NCBI GenBank assembly: GCA_016871175.1
Contig: VFZL01000009.1
Coordinates: 1 to 64,000, forward strand
Origin: Acidimicrobiia bacterium
GTDB lineage: Bacteria; Acidobacteriota; Vicinamibacteria; Vicinamibacterales; CAVVIG01
Direction: 5' to 3'
DNA length: 64,000 nt
Below the pieces are notes generated by a model that saw nothing but the letters and a program-made list of their open reading frames with translations, searched no databases and was not told the DNA's origin. Of the stretch, positions 8,001 to 18,449 are shown piece by piece. The translations under genes and the position numbers were made by a program. Numbering within the stretch: the first letter of the stretch is position 1; each line of letters begins with the position of its first letter.

Positions 8001-9596
8001 TTAGATGGAAAGGGTCGCCATTTGCCGGCGGCCGAGCGCCAGCTCGAACAGCGTCTTCGACACGAAGATGGACGTGAACAGATTCGAAAGCAGGCCGAGG
8101 AAGAGCGTCACGGCAAAGCCGCGGATCGGCCCGGTACCGAAGTTGAACAGGAAGGCCGCGGAGATGAGCGCAGCGACGTGCGTGTCAACCAGCGTCCAGA
8201 AGACGCGGCCGAAGCCCGCGTTGATGGACGCTCGGACGCCGCGTTGCGCGTCCAGCTCCTCCTTGATTCGCTCGAAGATGAGCACGTTGGAGTCCACGCC
8301 GATACCCATCGTGAGCACGAAGCCGGCGATACCGGGCAGCGTCATGACCGCGCCCATGTACGCCATCAAACCAAGCAGAATCACGAGGTTGAACACGAGC
8401 GCGATGACGGCATTGATGCCCGAGAGCCTGTAGTACACGAGCATGAATGACACGATCAACAGGAGCCCGACCACCGACGCAAACACACCCGACCGAATCG
8501 AGTCGGCGCCGAGGGTCGGACCGATGGTCCACTGCTCCAGATAAGTCAGCGACGCCGGCAGCGCACCAGAGCGCAGCACCAAGGAGAGCTCGGCCACTTC
8601 CTCCTGCGTGAAGCTGCCACTGATGCGCCCTTCGCTCGTAATGCGACCCTGGATCTCAGGCGCCGACTGCACACGACCGTCCAGGATGATGGCGAGCTGA
8701 CGCCCGATATTGGAGCCGGTGACCTGCCCGAACTTCCGTGCCCCGTCGGGATTGAGCGTGAAGGCCACCGCGGGACGATTGTTCTCGTCGAGCGACGGCC
8801 GGGCGTTGCGGAGATCGCGTCCCGTCACGGCGGCAACCCGTCGCACCAGATAGAACACCGTGCTGCCCGGCGTGCCGGTCGGCCCGCTGGACCCCGGCAC
8901 CACCTCCATGCCTTGCGGCACCTGGTTGTTCACGAGAAATGACTCGCGCGTGGGCGAGGGACCCTGCTCCACGATCTTCAGTTCCAGCAGCCCCGGGGAT
9001 CCGATGATCTTCTTCGCCTGCTCCACGTCGGCGACGCCCGGCAGCTGGATGAGGATCTGATCCCCGCCCGCGCCCTGCTCGGCGATGCTCGGCTCGGTGA
9101 CCCCAAGCTCGTTGACGCGCCGCTCAATGGTCTGCCGCGCCTGGTCGACCGCTTCCTCTCGCAGCGTCTGCTGCACGTTGGGCTTGAGCGCGAAGGTGTA
9201 GGTGCCACCCGTGTTCGCCGAGCGATTGAAGTTGGTGTCGGCGTCGACTGCCGCTTCACGGAACGCAGCGTCCTTGTCGGACGGCACACCCTCTACCTTG
9301 AACTCAGTGGGCGAGGAGACCGTGATGTTGCCCACGCTGATGTTGGCGGTCCGCAGTGCCTCGCGCAACCGCTCCGACTGGGTTTCGGTCTCGATGCGCA
9401 GCGCATCGTCTGTCTGCACGCGCACGACCAGATGGACGCCGCCCTTGAGATCCAGCCCCAGCTTCAGCGCCCGATCCACCAGCAACGCCGGCTTGGTGAT
9501 GCCGAAGCGGGCAGCGACCAGCGGGTACACTCCCACACTGGCGAAGACGACGAGCACGACAAGGATGGTTATGAGCTTCGCGCGTGCGTTCTGCAT
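8001..9596 (-). CDS. secD: Protein translocase subunit SecD
   Basis: A 531-residue partner of SecF. An N-terminal helix is followed by the GLDLKGGVHLVV motif near residue 50, the P1 periplasmic domains, and a C-terminal five-helix bundle with GIGVDSNVLIFERIKEEL (TM4-TM5) at about residues 430-448. The length is normal. It lies 18 bases after yajC, in the conserved order tgt-yajC-secD-secF. Confidence 0.96.
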   Translation of the reverse strand: MQNARAKLITILVVLVVFASVGVYPLVAARFGITKPALLVDRALKLGLDLKGGVHLVVRVQTDDALRIETETQSERLREALRTANISVGNITVSSPTEFKVEGVPSDKDAAFREAAVDADTNFNRSANTGGTYTFALKPNVQQTLREEAVDQARQTIERRVNELGVTEPSIAEQGAGGDQILIQLPGVADVEQAKKIIGSPGLLELKIVEQGPSPTRESFLVNNQVPQGMEVVPGSSGPTGTPGSTVFYLVRRVAAVTGRDLRNARPSLDENNRPAVAFTLNPDGARKFGQVTGSNIGRQLAIILDGRVQSAPEIQGRITSEGRISGSFTQEEVAELSLVLRSGALPASLTYLEQWTIGPTLGADSIRSGVFASVVGLLLIVSFMLVYYRLSGINAVIALVFNLVILLGLMAYMGAVMTLPGIAGFVLTMGIGVDSNVLIFERIKEELDAQRGVRASINAGFGRVFWTLVDTHVAALISAAFLFNFGTGPIRGFAVTLFLGLLSNLFTSIFVSKTLFELALGRRQMATLSI

Positions 9597-9614
9597 GATC
9601 AGGCTCTACTGACT

Positions 9615-9950
9615 CTACTGGTTGTTGGGTTCAACCACGGGCGCTTGGCCTTGGTAACCGCCGATGGCGGCTCGCGCGACGTCGATCCGCACTTTGTCCG
9701 CGATCTCCAGCTGCACGGTGTCGCCGTTGAGCTTCATGACCTTCCCGTGAATCCCGCTCGTCATGACCACGCGATCGCCGACCTTCAACGCGTCGAGAAA
9801 GGCCTGCACCTTCTGCTGCTTGCGCTTGGCCGGCAAGAGGATCACGAAATAGAAGATCCCCATGATGAGCGCGATCGGGAACAGCATACCCAACGGCGAG
9901 TTGGCGCCGCCGGGAGGCGTGCCCATGGCGAAGAGTGACAGGAGGCGCAT
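9615..9950 (-). CDS. yajC: Preprotein translocase accessory subunit YajC
   Basis: A 111-residue single-pass membrane protein. The helix lies near residues 22-42 and ends in the family motif FVILLPAKRKQQK. A small soluble domain with LKVGDRVVMTSGIHGKV follows. It associates with SecDF. It sits 44 bases downstream of tgt and 18 bases before secD. Confidence 0.94.
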   Translation of the reverse strand: MRLLSLFAMGTPPGGANSPLGMLFPIALIMGIFYFVILLPAKRKQQKVQAFLDALKVGDRVVMTSGIHGKVMKLNGDTVQLEIADKVRIDVARAAIGGYQGQAPVVEPNNQ

Positions 9951-9993
9951 CGTGGGTCAATGACTCAGGGACTCGAGGACCCAGGGAATCGGA

Positions 9994-12715
<2,722 letters not shown>

Positions 12716-12742
12716 ATTTTTTTGACAACAGTGGTAACTTTG

Positions 12743-12773
12743 TGGTTGACATCCAAGAATTCTCAACCATAAT
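12743..12773 (+). promoter_or_regulatory. Strong promoter with overlapping inverted repeat
   Basis: TTGACA (12746-12751) and CATAAT (12768-12773) are 16 bases apart. A 7-bp inverted repeat, TGGTTGA (12743-12749) / TCAACCA (12763-12769), overlaps both elements. Its half-sites are centred 20 bases apart, about two helical turns, which resembles a repressor operator. A second TTGACA at 12722 has no matching -10 element. The predicted transcription start is near 12780. Confidence 0.65.
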
Positions 12774-13021
12774 CTACATCTGGTATGAGGGTGGTGAACT
12801 CAGGCCATTCCTTGTGAGGTCGAAGAGCTTGACCTCGCCCCTCTGCGCAGCAGCTCATGTACAGGAACGAGTCAGCCGATAAGGCTTGACAAGGACCTCG
12901 CAGAAGGAGCCGAGAAGCGACGGGCGACGACGCCGGGTGGACGTGCCAGGCGGCAGCCACTGCAGCGGTGAATCAGTCGTTCGCGCGAGCCAAACCCGAA
13001 TGAAGGGGGGGATAAGAGACA

Positions 13022-13072
13022 ATGGCGAAGAAAGCCAAGGGCGGGAAGAAGAAGGCCGGCAAGAAGCGCTAA
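13022..13072 (+). CDS. Lysine-rich 16-residue micro-protein
   Basis: The ATG at 13022 encodes MAKKAKGGKKKAGKKR and then TAA: eight Lys and one Arg in 16 residues, with only Ala and Gly otherwise. The Shine-Dalgarno AAGGGGGGGAT (13003-13013) matches the anti-SD well and lies 8 bases before the ATG. A perfect intrinsic terminator starts 20 bases after the stop. The composition resembles histone H1-like tails and ribosome- or DNA-binding peptides. No family is recognised, and the function is unknown. The strong SD, promoter and terminator argue that it is translated. Confidence 0.6.
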   Translation: MAKKAKGGKKKAGKKR

Positions 13073-13091
13073 GCCGACCTCTCCCGTAACA

Positions 13092-13118
13092 AAAAGGGGG
13101 CGGCCGTCGCCCCCTTTT
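13092..13118 (+). terminator. Bidirectional intrinsic terminator
   Basis: A perfect 11-bp stem (AAAAGGGGGCG / CGCCCCCTTTT) with a 5-base loop is followed by CGATTTTT on the plus strand and by TTTTTG on the minus strand. It ends the micro-ORF transcript and also the convergent HEAT/cyclophilin gene. Confidence 0.88.
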
Positions 13119-13146
13119 CGATTTTTCGGGCCCGCTCACGCGGGCG

Positions 13147-15420
13147 TCATGGCGGCGCACTTCCATCCCAGATCCGGATCCGGCGGATCACATCCCCCGC
13201 TTGCAATCGATCGACGATCTCCATCCCTGACAGCACGCGCCCGAATGCCGTGTACACGGCATCCAGGTGGGGCTGTGGCGATTGTGTGATGAAGAACTGG
13301 CTACCGCCCGTATCCCTCCAATCGAGGGCCATCCCCACCGTTCCGCGGAGGAATGGCCGTTGGTTCGACTCATCACGAATGGTGAACCCCGGACCTCCCT
13401 CGCCATCGCCTCGTGGATCCCCCGACTGCACGACGAAGTTCGGCACAACGCGGTGGACCGCGAGGCCGTCGTAGAAGCCACGACGGGCCAGCGTCACGAA
13501 GGTGTCGACGGTCAATGGGGCATCGAGCACCGCCAGCTCGGCGTGAATGGTGCCGAGGTCCGTCTCGATGAAGAACTGGGTCGACACAGGAGGCGCGGTG
13601 AGCTGCGTCGCCTTGAAATCCGACGGTTGTCGTCCCGTCGGCGCCGGGCGAATGCGGCGGTCGGCGTCTGACGCTGGGTCGAGGCGAGTCAAGAGCTCGG
13701 CCGCCCGCACGCGCACCGCCCAGTCCTTGTCCGACAACGCCTCGGTCAGCACGGGCGCTGCCTCGGGTGCGCGGAGGTCGGCAAGGGCGGCGAGCGCGGC
13801 CGCTCGGGCGACATACGTCGCATCCTTCTGCCCCAACCGGTACGCCTGGGCGAGAGCGGGACCTTGCGCAGTCGCATCTGGCGACTTCAGCGAAGCCAGT
13901 ACTCGCGCGGCAGTCGCCCGCACAACCGGGTCATCGGCGCCGAGCCGTGCCGAAAGCACGGTCACGGCCTCCGACGGAGCGAGCCGCGCGAAGGCGGTCA
14001 CGGCCGCCGGAACAACCCGCTGGTCCTGATCATCGAGCAAGAGCCGCAACCTCGGCAGACCGGCCTCGGGTGACAGCATGCCGAGCGAGTCGGCCAGCGC
14101 CACGCGGACGCGCCAGTCGGGGTCCGCGTCGAGGCCGGAAAGAACGGTCACAAACGTCACGGGCTCGCGCTGCGCCAAAGCGCGCAATGTGGCTCCTCGA
14201 ACTGCCGGTGACGGGTCGGCCAGTGTATCGAGCAGCAGATCGTCGAGTGCAGGATCGCGCACGGAGCCCGAGGCCTGCACGGCCTCGAGCCGGAGAAGCG
14301 GGTCAGCCTTGAGATTTCGAATGAGCGTGATGAGCGGAGGCCCAGCCGCAGCGTCGCCCAGCCGGCCCAACGCGCGTATGGCTTCCACGGCCACGCGATG
14401 GTCGGGCCCGGTCACGAGCGGCACCAGCGTGGCGATCACCTCGGGATCGGAGCCGGATCTCAAGCCGCCCCGCGCTCGGTCGAGTCCTTGTGCCGCCGAA
14501 GCGCCAACGGCGCCGAGGCCCCTGACGGCGAACGCCCGCGTGATGGGATGGGCATCGCGAGCCAAGGTGAGCAGCGCCGCCTTGGCTCGCGGATCCGCGA
14601 GGCGTTGCAGCGCGAACGCCACCGGCCACCAACGGACGCGCGGCTGACCCGCAGTATCGAGCACAACTGGCGCCAGCGCCGCATACGCCTTCAGTCGCAC
14701 CAACGCGACAAGCGCGAGCCTCAGGGCCGCTGCGGGCGTATCTCGCCGCGTGTCAAGGTCGTCGCTCGGTACGGTCGCGACGGCCCCTGCGGACATGAGC
14801 TGTGCCGCCATTCGAGCGATCGCGTCAGACGCACTGGCATCGCCAATGAGACCGAGCCCTTCGGCAGCACTCCCCTTGACGAGCGGGTGCTCGTCGTTCA
14901 GTGCCCCAACGAGCGGGTCGCGGCCGCCGGGATCGCCGATGAGGCCCATCGCGAATGCCGCCATCTGCCGAACCTCAGGATCCGAATCCGACAGAAGGGT
15001 CGTCAGCGGAGCAACACCGTCGCGAATCCTCACGCGTCCGACCGCCAGCGCGGCCCGACGCCGCACGCGAGCCTCGGTGTCGCCCAGCCAACGCACGAGG
15101 TCGGCCGACGGTGGGGGTGGGGGCGGGGGCGGGGGCGGAGCCGGTGCGCGCGCTCCCCGACGCGGCGGGACGGGAGGTGCTGCCGGCGACGGTGGTGGAG
15201 GCTCGGGCTCGCGGAGGCGGCGCTGATCCTCGAGCTGAAGAATGGCCGAGAGCTTCTCTTCGAACGTCGGCCCGACCTGCGGGGGTGTTGTCGTCGGTGC
15301 TGGGACAGGCACCGTGGCGCATGCGGCTGTCGTCAAGAAGAAGCCGAGCACCAGAGCCGCCGTCGTGGCGTCACTCGCCACGGCACACGCCGATCGCCAT
15401 GGCGTGACGCTGGTACGCAT
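13147..15420 (-). CDS. HEAT-repeat lipoprotein fused to a cyclophilin-type peptidyl-prolyl isomerase
   Basis: 757 residues. The hydrophobic N-terminus ends in a lipobox-like TTAAC (Cys about 34), so it is likely an exported lipoprotein. A proline-rich linker (about residues 70-105) precedes many HEAT repeats (about 105-600), with recurrent DP.VR..A units. The last 140 residues are a cyclophilin domain containing VDTFVTLARRGFYDGLAVHRVVPNFVVQSGDP and GGSQFFITQSPQPHLDAVYTAFGRV. The Arg of the HRV motif and the QFFIT strand are active-site features. The domain assignment is clear; the role is inferred to be folding of envelope proteins, with HEAT repeats binding clients. Confidence 0.85.
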   Translation of the reverse strand: MRTSVTPWRSACAVASDATTAALVLGFFLTTAACATVPVPAPTTTPPQVGPTFEEKLSAILQLEDQRRLREPEPPPPSPAAPPVPPRRGARAPAPPPPPPPPPPSADLVRWLGDTEARVRRRAALAVGRVRIRDGVAPLTTLLSDSDPEVRQMAAFAMGLIGDPGGRDPLVGALNDEHPLVKGSAAEGLGLIGDASASDAIARMAAQLMSAGAVATVPSDDLDTRRDTPAAALRLALVALVRLKAYAALAPVVLDTAGQPRVRWWPVAFALQRLADPRAKAALLTLARDAHPITRAFAVRGLGAVGASAAQGLDRARGGLRSGSDPEVIATLVPLVTGPDHRVAVEAIRALGRLGDAAAGPPLITLIRNLKADPLLRLEAVQASGSVRDPALDDLLLDTLADPSPAVRGATLRALAQREPVTFVTVLSGLDADPDWRVRVALADSLGMLSPEAGLPRLRLLLDDQDQRVVPAAVTAFARLAPSEAVTVLSARLGADDPVVRATAARVLASLKSPDATAQGPALAQAYRLGQKDATYVARAAALAALADLRAPEAAPVLTEALSDKDWAVRVRAAELLTRLDPASDADRRIRPAPTGRQPSDFKATQLTAPPVSTQFFIETDLGTIHAELAVLDAPLTVDTFVTLARRGFYDGLAVHRVVPNFVVQSGDPRGDGEGGPGFTIRDESNQRPFLRGTVGMALDWRDTGGSQFFITQSPQPHLDAVYTAFGRVLSGMEIVDRLQAGDVIRRIRIWDGSAPP

Positions 15421-15449
15421 CTTGGCGGGATGATATCATTCGGGACGCC

Positions 15450-16091
15450 TTGCACTTCCGATACATCGCGGTCGAGGGACCGATCGGCGTGGGCAAGACG
15501 CAGCTTGCCGAACGCGTCGGGACACGCCTCGACGCCACGGTGGTGCTCGAGGATACCGACAATCCCTTCCTCGGCGATTTCTACGCGGACCGTCCCGGCG
15601 CGGCGCTTCAGGCCCAACTCTTCTACTTGCTCGCGCGCCATCGCCAACAGATGTCGCTGCGGCAGTCTGATCTCTTTAGCCAGCTCACGATCTCGGACTA
15701 CCTTTTCGACCGCGACAAGATCTTTGCCTACCTGAACCTCGACGACAACGAGCTATTCATCTACCAGCGTCTGTACGATCTGTTGGCGCGGGACGTGCCC
15801 ACGCCCGATCTCGTGATGTACCTCCAGGCACCTACGGACGTCTTGCTGCGCCGGCTCCGCACACGTCGGGCCGATCCGGAGGCTGACCACTACGATCTCG
15901 ATCCCGAGTACCTCAAGGAGCTGAACGAGGCGTATCAGCACTTCTTCTTTCATTACAACTCGACGCCACTTCTCGTCGTCGAGACGTCGCAGTTCGGGGA
16001 CGAGCTCACCGACGACACGATCGATGACCTCGTGAAGCAGATCCGGTCCATGGGACCGGGGACGCGATACTACGTGCCGAGAACCAAGTAG
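15450..16091 (+). CDS. Deoxynucleoside kinase
   Basis: A 213-residue cytoplasmic kinase of the dNK/dGK/dAK family that phosphorylates deoxynucleosides for salvage. The Walker A motif is GPIGVGKT (residues 10-17). A DRS-like substrate segment near residues 85-92 reads FDRDKIF. LRRLRTRRADPEADHYDL provides the LID-region arginines. Substrate preference cannot be read from sequence. The start is a TTG at 15450, giving MHFRYIAVEGPIG; no ATG lies in frame nearby. The 29-base gap to the divergent HEAT gene must hold both promoters. Confidence 0.9.
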   Translation: MHFRYIAVEGPIGVGKTQLAERVGTRLDATVVLEDTDNPFLGDFYADRPGAALQAQLFYLLARHRQQMSLRQSDLFSQLTISDYLFDRDKIFAYLNLDDNELFIYQRLYDLLARDVPTPDLVMYLQAPTDVLLRRLRTRRADPEADHYDLDPEYLKELNEAYQHFFFHYNSTPLLVVETSQFGDELTDDTIDDLVKQIRSMGPGTRYYVPRTK

Positions 16092-16128
16092 TCGTTGGTC
16101 GTTGGCCCCCGCCGACGCGCGACGCCAG

Positions 16129-16151
16129 GGCGGCTCATGGGTCGAGCCGCC
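16129..16151 (+). other. Hairpin between the kinase gene and accD
   Basis: A perfect 8-bp inverted repeat GGCGGCTC / GAGCCGCC with a 7-base loop lies 37 bases after the kinase stop. No U-run follows, so it is at best a weak terminator or an mRNA structure. Confidence 0.4.
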
Positions 16152-16198
16152 TCACCCAAACCGAATCGAATCGCTTGGCCTTTGGTAAGCTGAGGCCG

Positions 16199-17113
16199 AT
16201 GGCGTGGTTCAAGAAGACTCGCACGCCGATCGCCCCCACCAAGGAAAAGGCGAGTCGGGTCCCAGAGGGTCTGTGGGTCAAGTGTCCCGACTGCTCGCAG
16301 GTCATCTACAACAAGGACCTCACGACCAACCTCAACGTCTGCCCGAAGTGCGCCCACCACTTCCGCATCAACGCCACCGAACGGCTGAAGATGCTGTTTG
16401 ACGATGAGCAGTGGACCGAGTTCGATAGGGGCCTGGTGTCAACCGACCCGTTGGCGTTCACCGACACGAAGCCGTACTGGAGCCGGCTCGACGCCAGCGT
16501 GCAGGCCACCGGACTCAAGGAAGGCGTCATCGTCGGTACCGGCCGCCTCGACCGGATCGAGGTCATCGTCGCCGCGCAAGAGTACGGGTTCATCGCCGGT
16601 AGCATGGGCGTAGTCGTCGGCGAGAAACTGACCCGAGCCATCGAACGCGCGATCGAGCGCCGCTGTCCCGTCATCATCGTGTGCTGCTCGGGCGGCGCCC
16701 GCATGATGGAAGGGACCCTGTCGTTGATGCAGATGGCCAAGGTCTCCGGCGCCCTCGCGCGACTGGCCCAGGCGAGGCTGCCGTACATCGCTGTGCTGAC
16801 GGATCCGACGACGGGAGGCGTGACCGCGAGCTTCGCCATGCTTGGAGACCTGAACATCGCCGAGCCCAAAGCGCAAATCGGCTTCGCCGGACCGCGCGTC
16901 ATCGAGCAGACCATCCGCCAGAAGCTGCCCGAGGGGTTTCAGCGCAGCGAATTCCTCCTCGAGAAGGGCATGCTCGACATGATCGTCGACCGTCGCGAGA
17001 TGAAGTCGACCCTCGCCAGAGCACTCCGATTCATGGGAGCCACGTCAGCCGCAGGCGCGCGGTCGCACGAGCGTGCCGCCGGCGGGTCACCCGCCAAGGC
17101 AACGCCGGCATGA
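16199..17113 (+). CDS. accD: Acetyl-CoA carboxylase carboxyltransferase subunit beta
   Basis: 304 residues, the normal length. It forms the carboxyltransferase with AccA in the first step of fatty-acid synthesis. A zinc ribbon has Cys 29, 32, 48 and 51 (CPDC, CPKC). The carboxyltransferase core carries GGARMMEG and LTDPTTGGVTASFAMLGD. The ATG at 16199 is preceded by TGAGG; a TTG eight codons earlier is an alternative. The stop overlaps the folC start by four bases (ATGA), the common accD-folC arrangement. Confidence 0.97.
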   Translation: MAWFKKTRTPIAPTKEKASRVPEGLWVKCPDCSQVIYNKDLTTNLNVCPKCAHHFRINATERLKMLFDDEQWTEFDRGLVSTDPLAFTDTKPYWSRLDASVQATGLKEGVIVGTGRLDRIEVIVAAQEYGFIAGSMGVVVGEKLTRAIERAIERRCPVIIVCCSGGARMMEGTLSLMQMAKVSGALARLAQARLPYIAVLTDPTTGGVTASFAMLGDLNIAEPKAQIGFAGPRVIEQTIRQKLPEGFQRSEFLLEKGMLDMIVDRREMKSTLARALRFMGATSAAGARSHERAAGGSPAKATPA

Positions 17114-18417
17114 GCAACGGGCACACTGCCCTGGACTATCTGCTCAGCCTCGAGCAGTTCGGTATCAAGTTCGGCCTCGACAACATGCAAGCGCTTGTCG
17201 AAGCCCTGGGGCATCCGGAACGTGAATACCAAACCATCCACGTTGCCGGCACCAACGGCAAGGGGTCGGTCACGGCCATGGTCGACGCGGCGCTGCGGGC
17301 AGCAGGGTATCGCTCCGCGCGATACACCTCCCCCCACCTTCGGCATCTCTCGGAGCGGTTCGCCATCGACGGGGCACCCGTGTCGACGGATGTGCTGGAG
17401 CGGGCCGCTGTTCAGTTGCGCGAAACCGTCGGGGCACTCATGGCACGTGGGCGACTCCTCGCACCGCCAACGTTCTTCGAGGCGACAACGGCCATCGCGT
17501 TCGGGTTGTTTCGGGAGGCCCGCGTTGACGTCGCGGTGTGCGAGGTGGGCCTTGGTGGACGCCTGGACGCGACCAACGTGCTGTCGCCGGCCGTCACAGC
17601 GATCACCTCCATCGGGTTCGATCACGAGGAGTACCTCGGATCAACCCTCCAGGAGATCGCGAGCGAGAAGGCCGGCATCATCAAAGCGGGTGTCCCCGTC
17701 ATCGTCGGCGAGATGCCCTCGGAGGCGTTCCAAAGGATCGCGAAGACGGCCGCGAAGCGAGGAGCGCCGCTGGTGCGGGCGAGCGGCGGCTCGATGATGC
17801 TCGACCAGGGCCCGACCGCCACCGGTGGGCGCAGGGTGCTTGCCCGCACGCCGGTCCGCGACTACGGCGCCGTCGCGCTGGCGCTCGCCGGTGAACACCA
17901 GGTGGGCAACGCCCTCGTGGCGATTCGAGTGCTGGAGGCGTTGAGCGCCAGCGCCGGCATGTCGGTGCCGAACTCGGCCGTCACGCAGGGGCTCGAGACG
18001 GTGCAGTGGCCCGGACGGCTCGATTGGCGCACCCTTCCCGACGGTCGTCACCTGCTCCTGGACGCCGCCCATAACCCCGAGGGCGCTCGCGCGCTCGCGC
18101 GCTTCCTGGCGTCCAGCTGCCCGAGCCCTCCGGCTCTCGTCTTCGCCGCGATGCGAGACAAGGATGCCGGTGGCATGCTGGGTGCGTTGGCGCCACATGT
18201 TCACACGCTGTTGGTGACGAGGGCTCGCACCGCACGTAGCGCGGATCCCGACGCGTTGGCGGCGGTGGCGCGAGATGTCGGCGTACCGTGTCGTACGCTT
18301 GTCGAGCCGTCGCTCGATCGCGCACTCGCTGACGCCTGGTTGCTCACGCCCACGATCGTCGTCGCCGGATCAATCTACCTGCTCGGAGACGTCATGGAGG
18401 CGTTGGGCCTGTCGTGA
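17110..18417 (+). CDS. folC: Bifunctional folylpolyglutamate synthase / dihydrofolate synthase
   Basis: A 435-residue Mur-ligase-family enzyme that adds glutamate to dihydropteroate and folates using ATP. The P-loop is GTNGKGS at residues 47-53. TSPHLRHLSERFAIDG and EVGLGGRLDATNV are family motifs, and DAAHNPEGARAL lies in the C-terminal domain. Translation starts at the ATG overlapping the accD stop. The open frame upstream of it is only a shadow inside accD. Confidence 0.96.
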   Translation: MSNGHTALDYLLSLEQFGIKFGLDNMQALVEALGHPEREYQTIHVAGTNGKGSVTAMVDAALRAAGYRSARYTSPHLRHLSERFAIDGAPVSTDVLERAAVQLRETVGALMARGRLLAPPTFFEATTAIAFGLFREARVDVAVCEVGLGGRLDATNVLSPAVTAITSIGFDHEEYLGSTLQEIASEKAGIIKAGVPVIVGEMPSEAFQRIAKTAAKRGAPLVRASGGSMMLDQGPTATGGRRVLARTPVRDYGAVALALAGEHQVGNALVAIRVLEALSASAGMSVPNSAVTQGLETVQWPGRLDWRTLPDGRHLLLDAAHNPEGARALARFLASSCPSPPALVFAAMRDKDAGGMLGALAPHVHTLLVTRARTARSADPDALAAVARDVGVPCRTLVEPSLDRALADAWLLTPTIVVAGSIYLLGDVMEALGLS

Positions 18418-18449
18418 TAGTCTTCGAAGGGTTCCCCGTCGGTCGAGAA

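Larger units (their letters stand above)
12780..13125 (+). ncRNA. Predicted structured leader / small transcript ending in a micro-ORF
   Basis: The interval between the promoter near 12770 and the terminator at 13092-13118 defines a transcript of about 340 nt. Its first 240 nt hold no good gene. They include a hairpin GAGGTC (12816-12821) / GACCTC (12831-12836), extendable by two pairs. A second GACCTC at 12894-12899 could compete for the same 5' arm. I compared it by eye with 6S RNA, SRP RNA, tmRNA and common riboswitch motifs and recognised none. The transcript and its folds are inferred. Confidence 0.5.

Noticed and set aside
12763-12960. 65-codon minus-strand open frame over the leader of the micro-ORF unit
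   Set aside because: It runs against the predicted strong promoter and has no ribosome-binding site or recognisable domain.
12780-13021. 6S RNA, SRP RNA, tmRNA or a known riboswitch in the leader
   Set aside because: Compared by eye with the core motifs of each; none matched. An isolated GCCACTG resembles a cobalamin-riboswitch end but lacks the other core elements.
16681-17109. Long in-frame extension upstream of folC
   Set aside because: It lies wholly inside accD in another frame. The FolC family N-terminus begins at the ATG at 17110 that overlaps the accD stop.
18414-18449. GTG at 18414 as the lptD start
   Set aside because: It would put 12 non-signal residues before a clean signal peptide; ATG 18450 begins that peptide.
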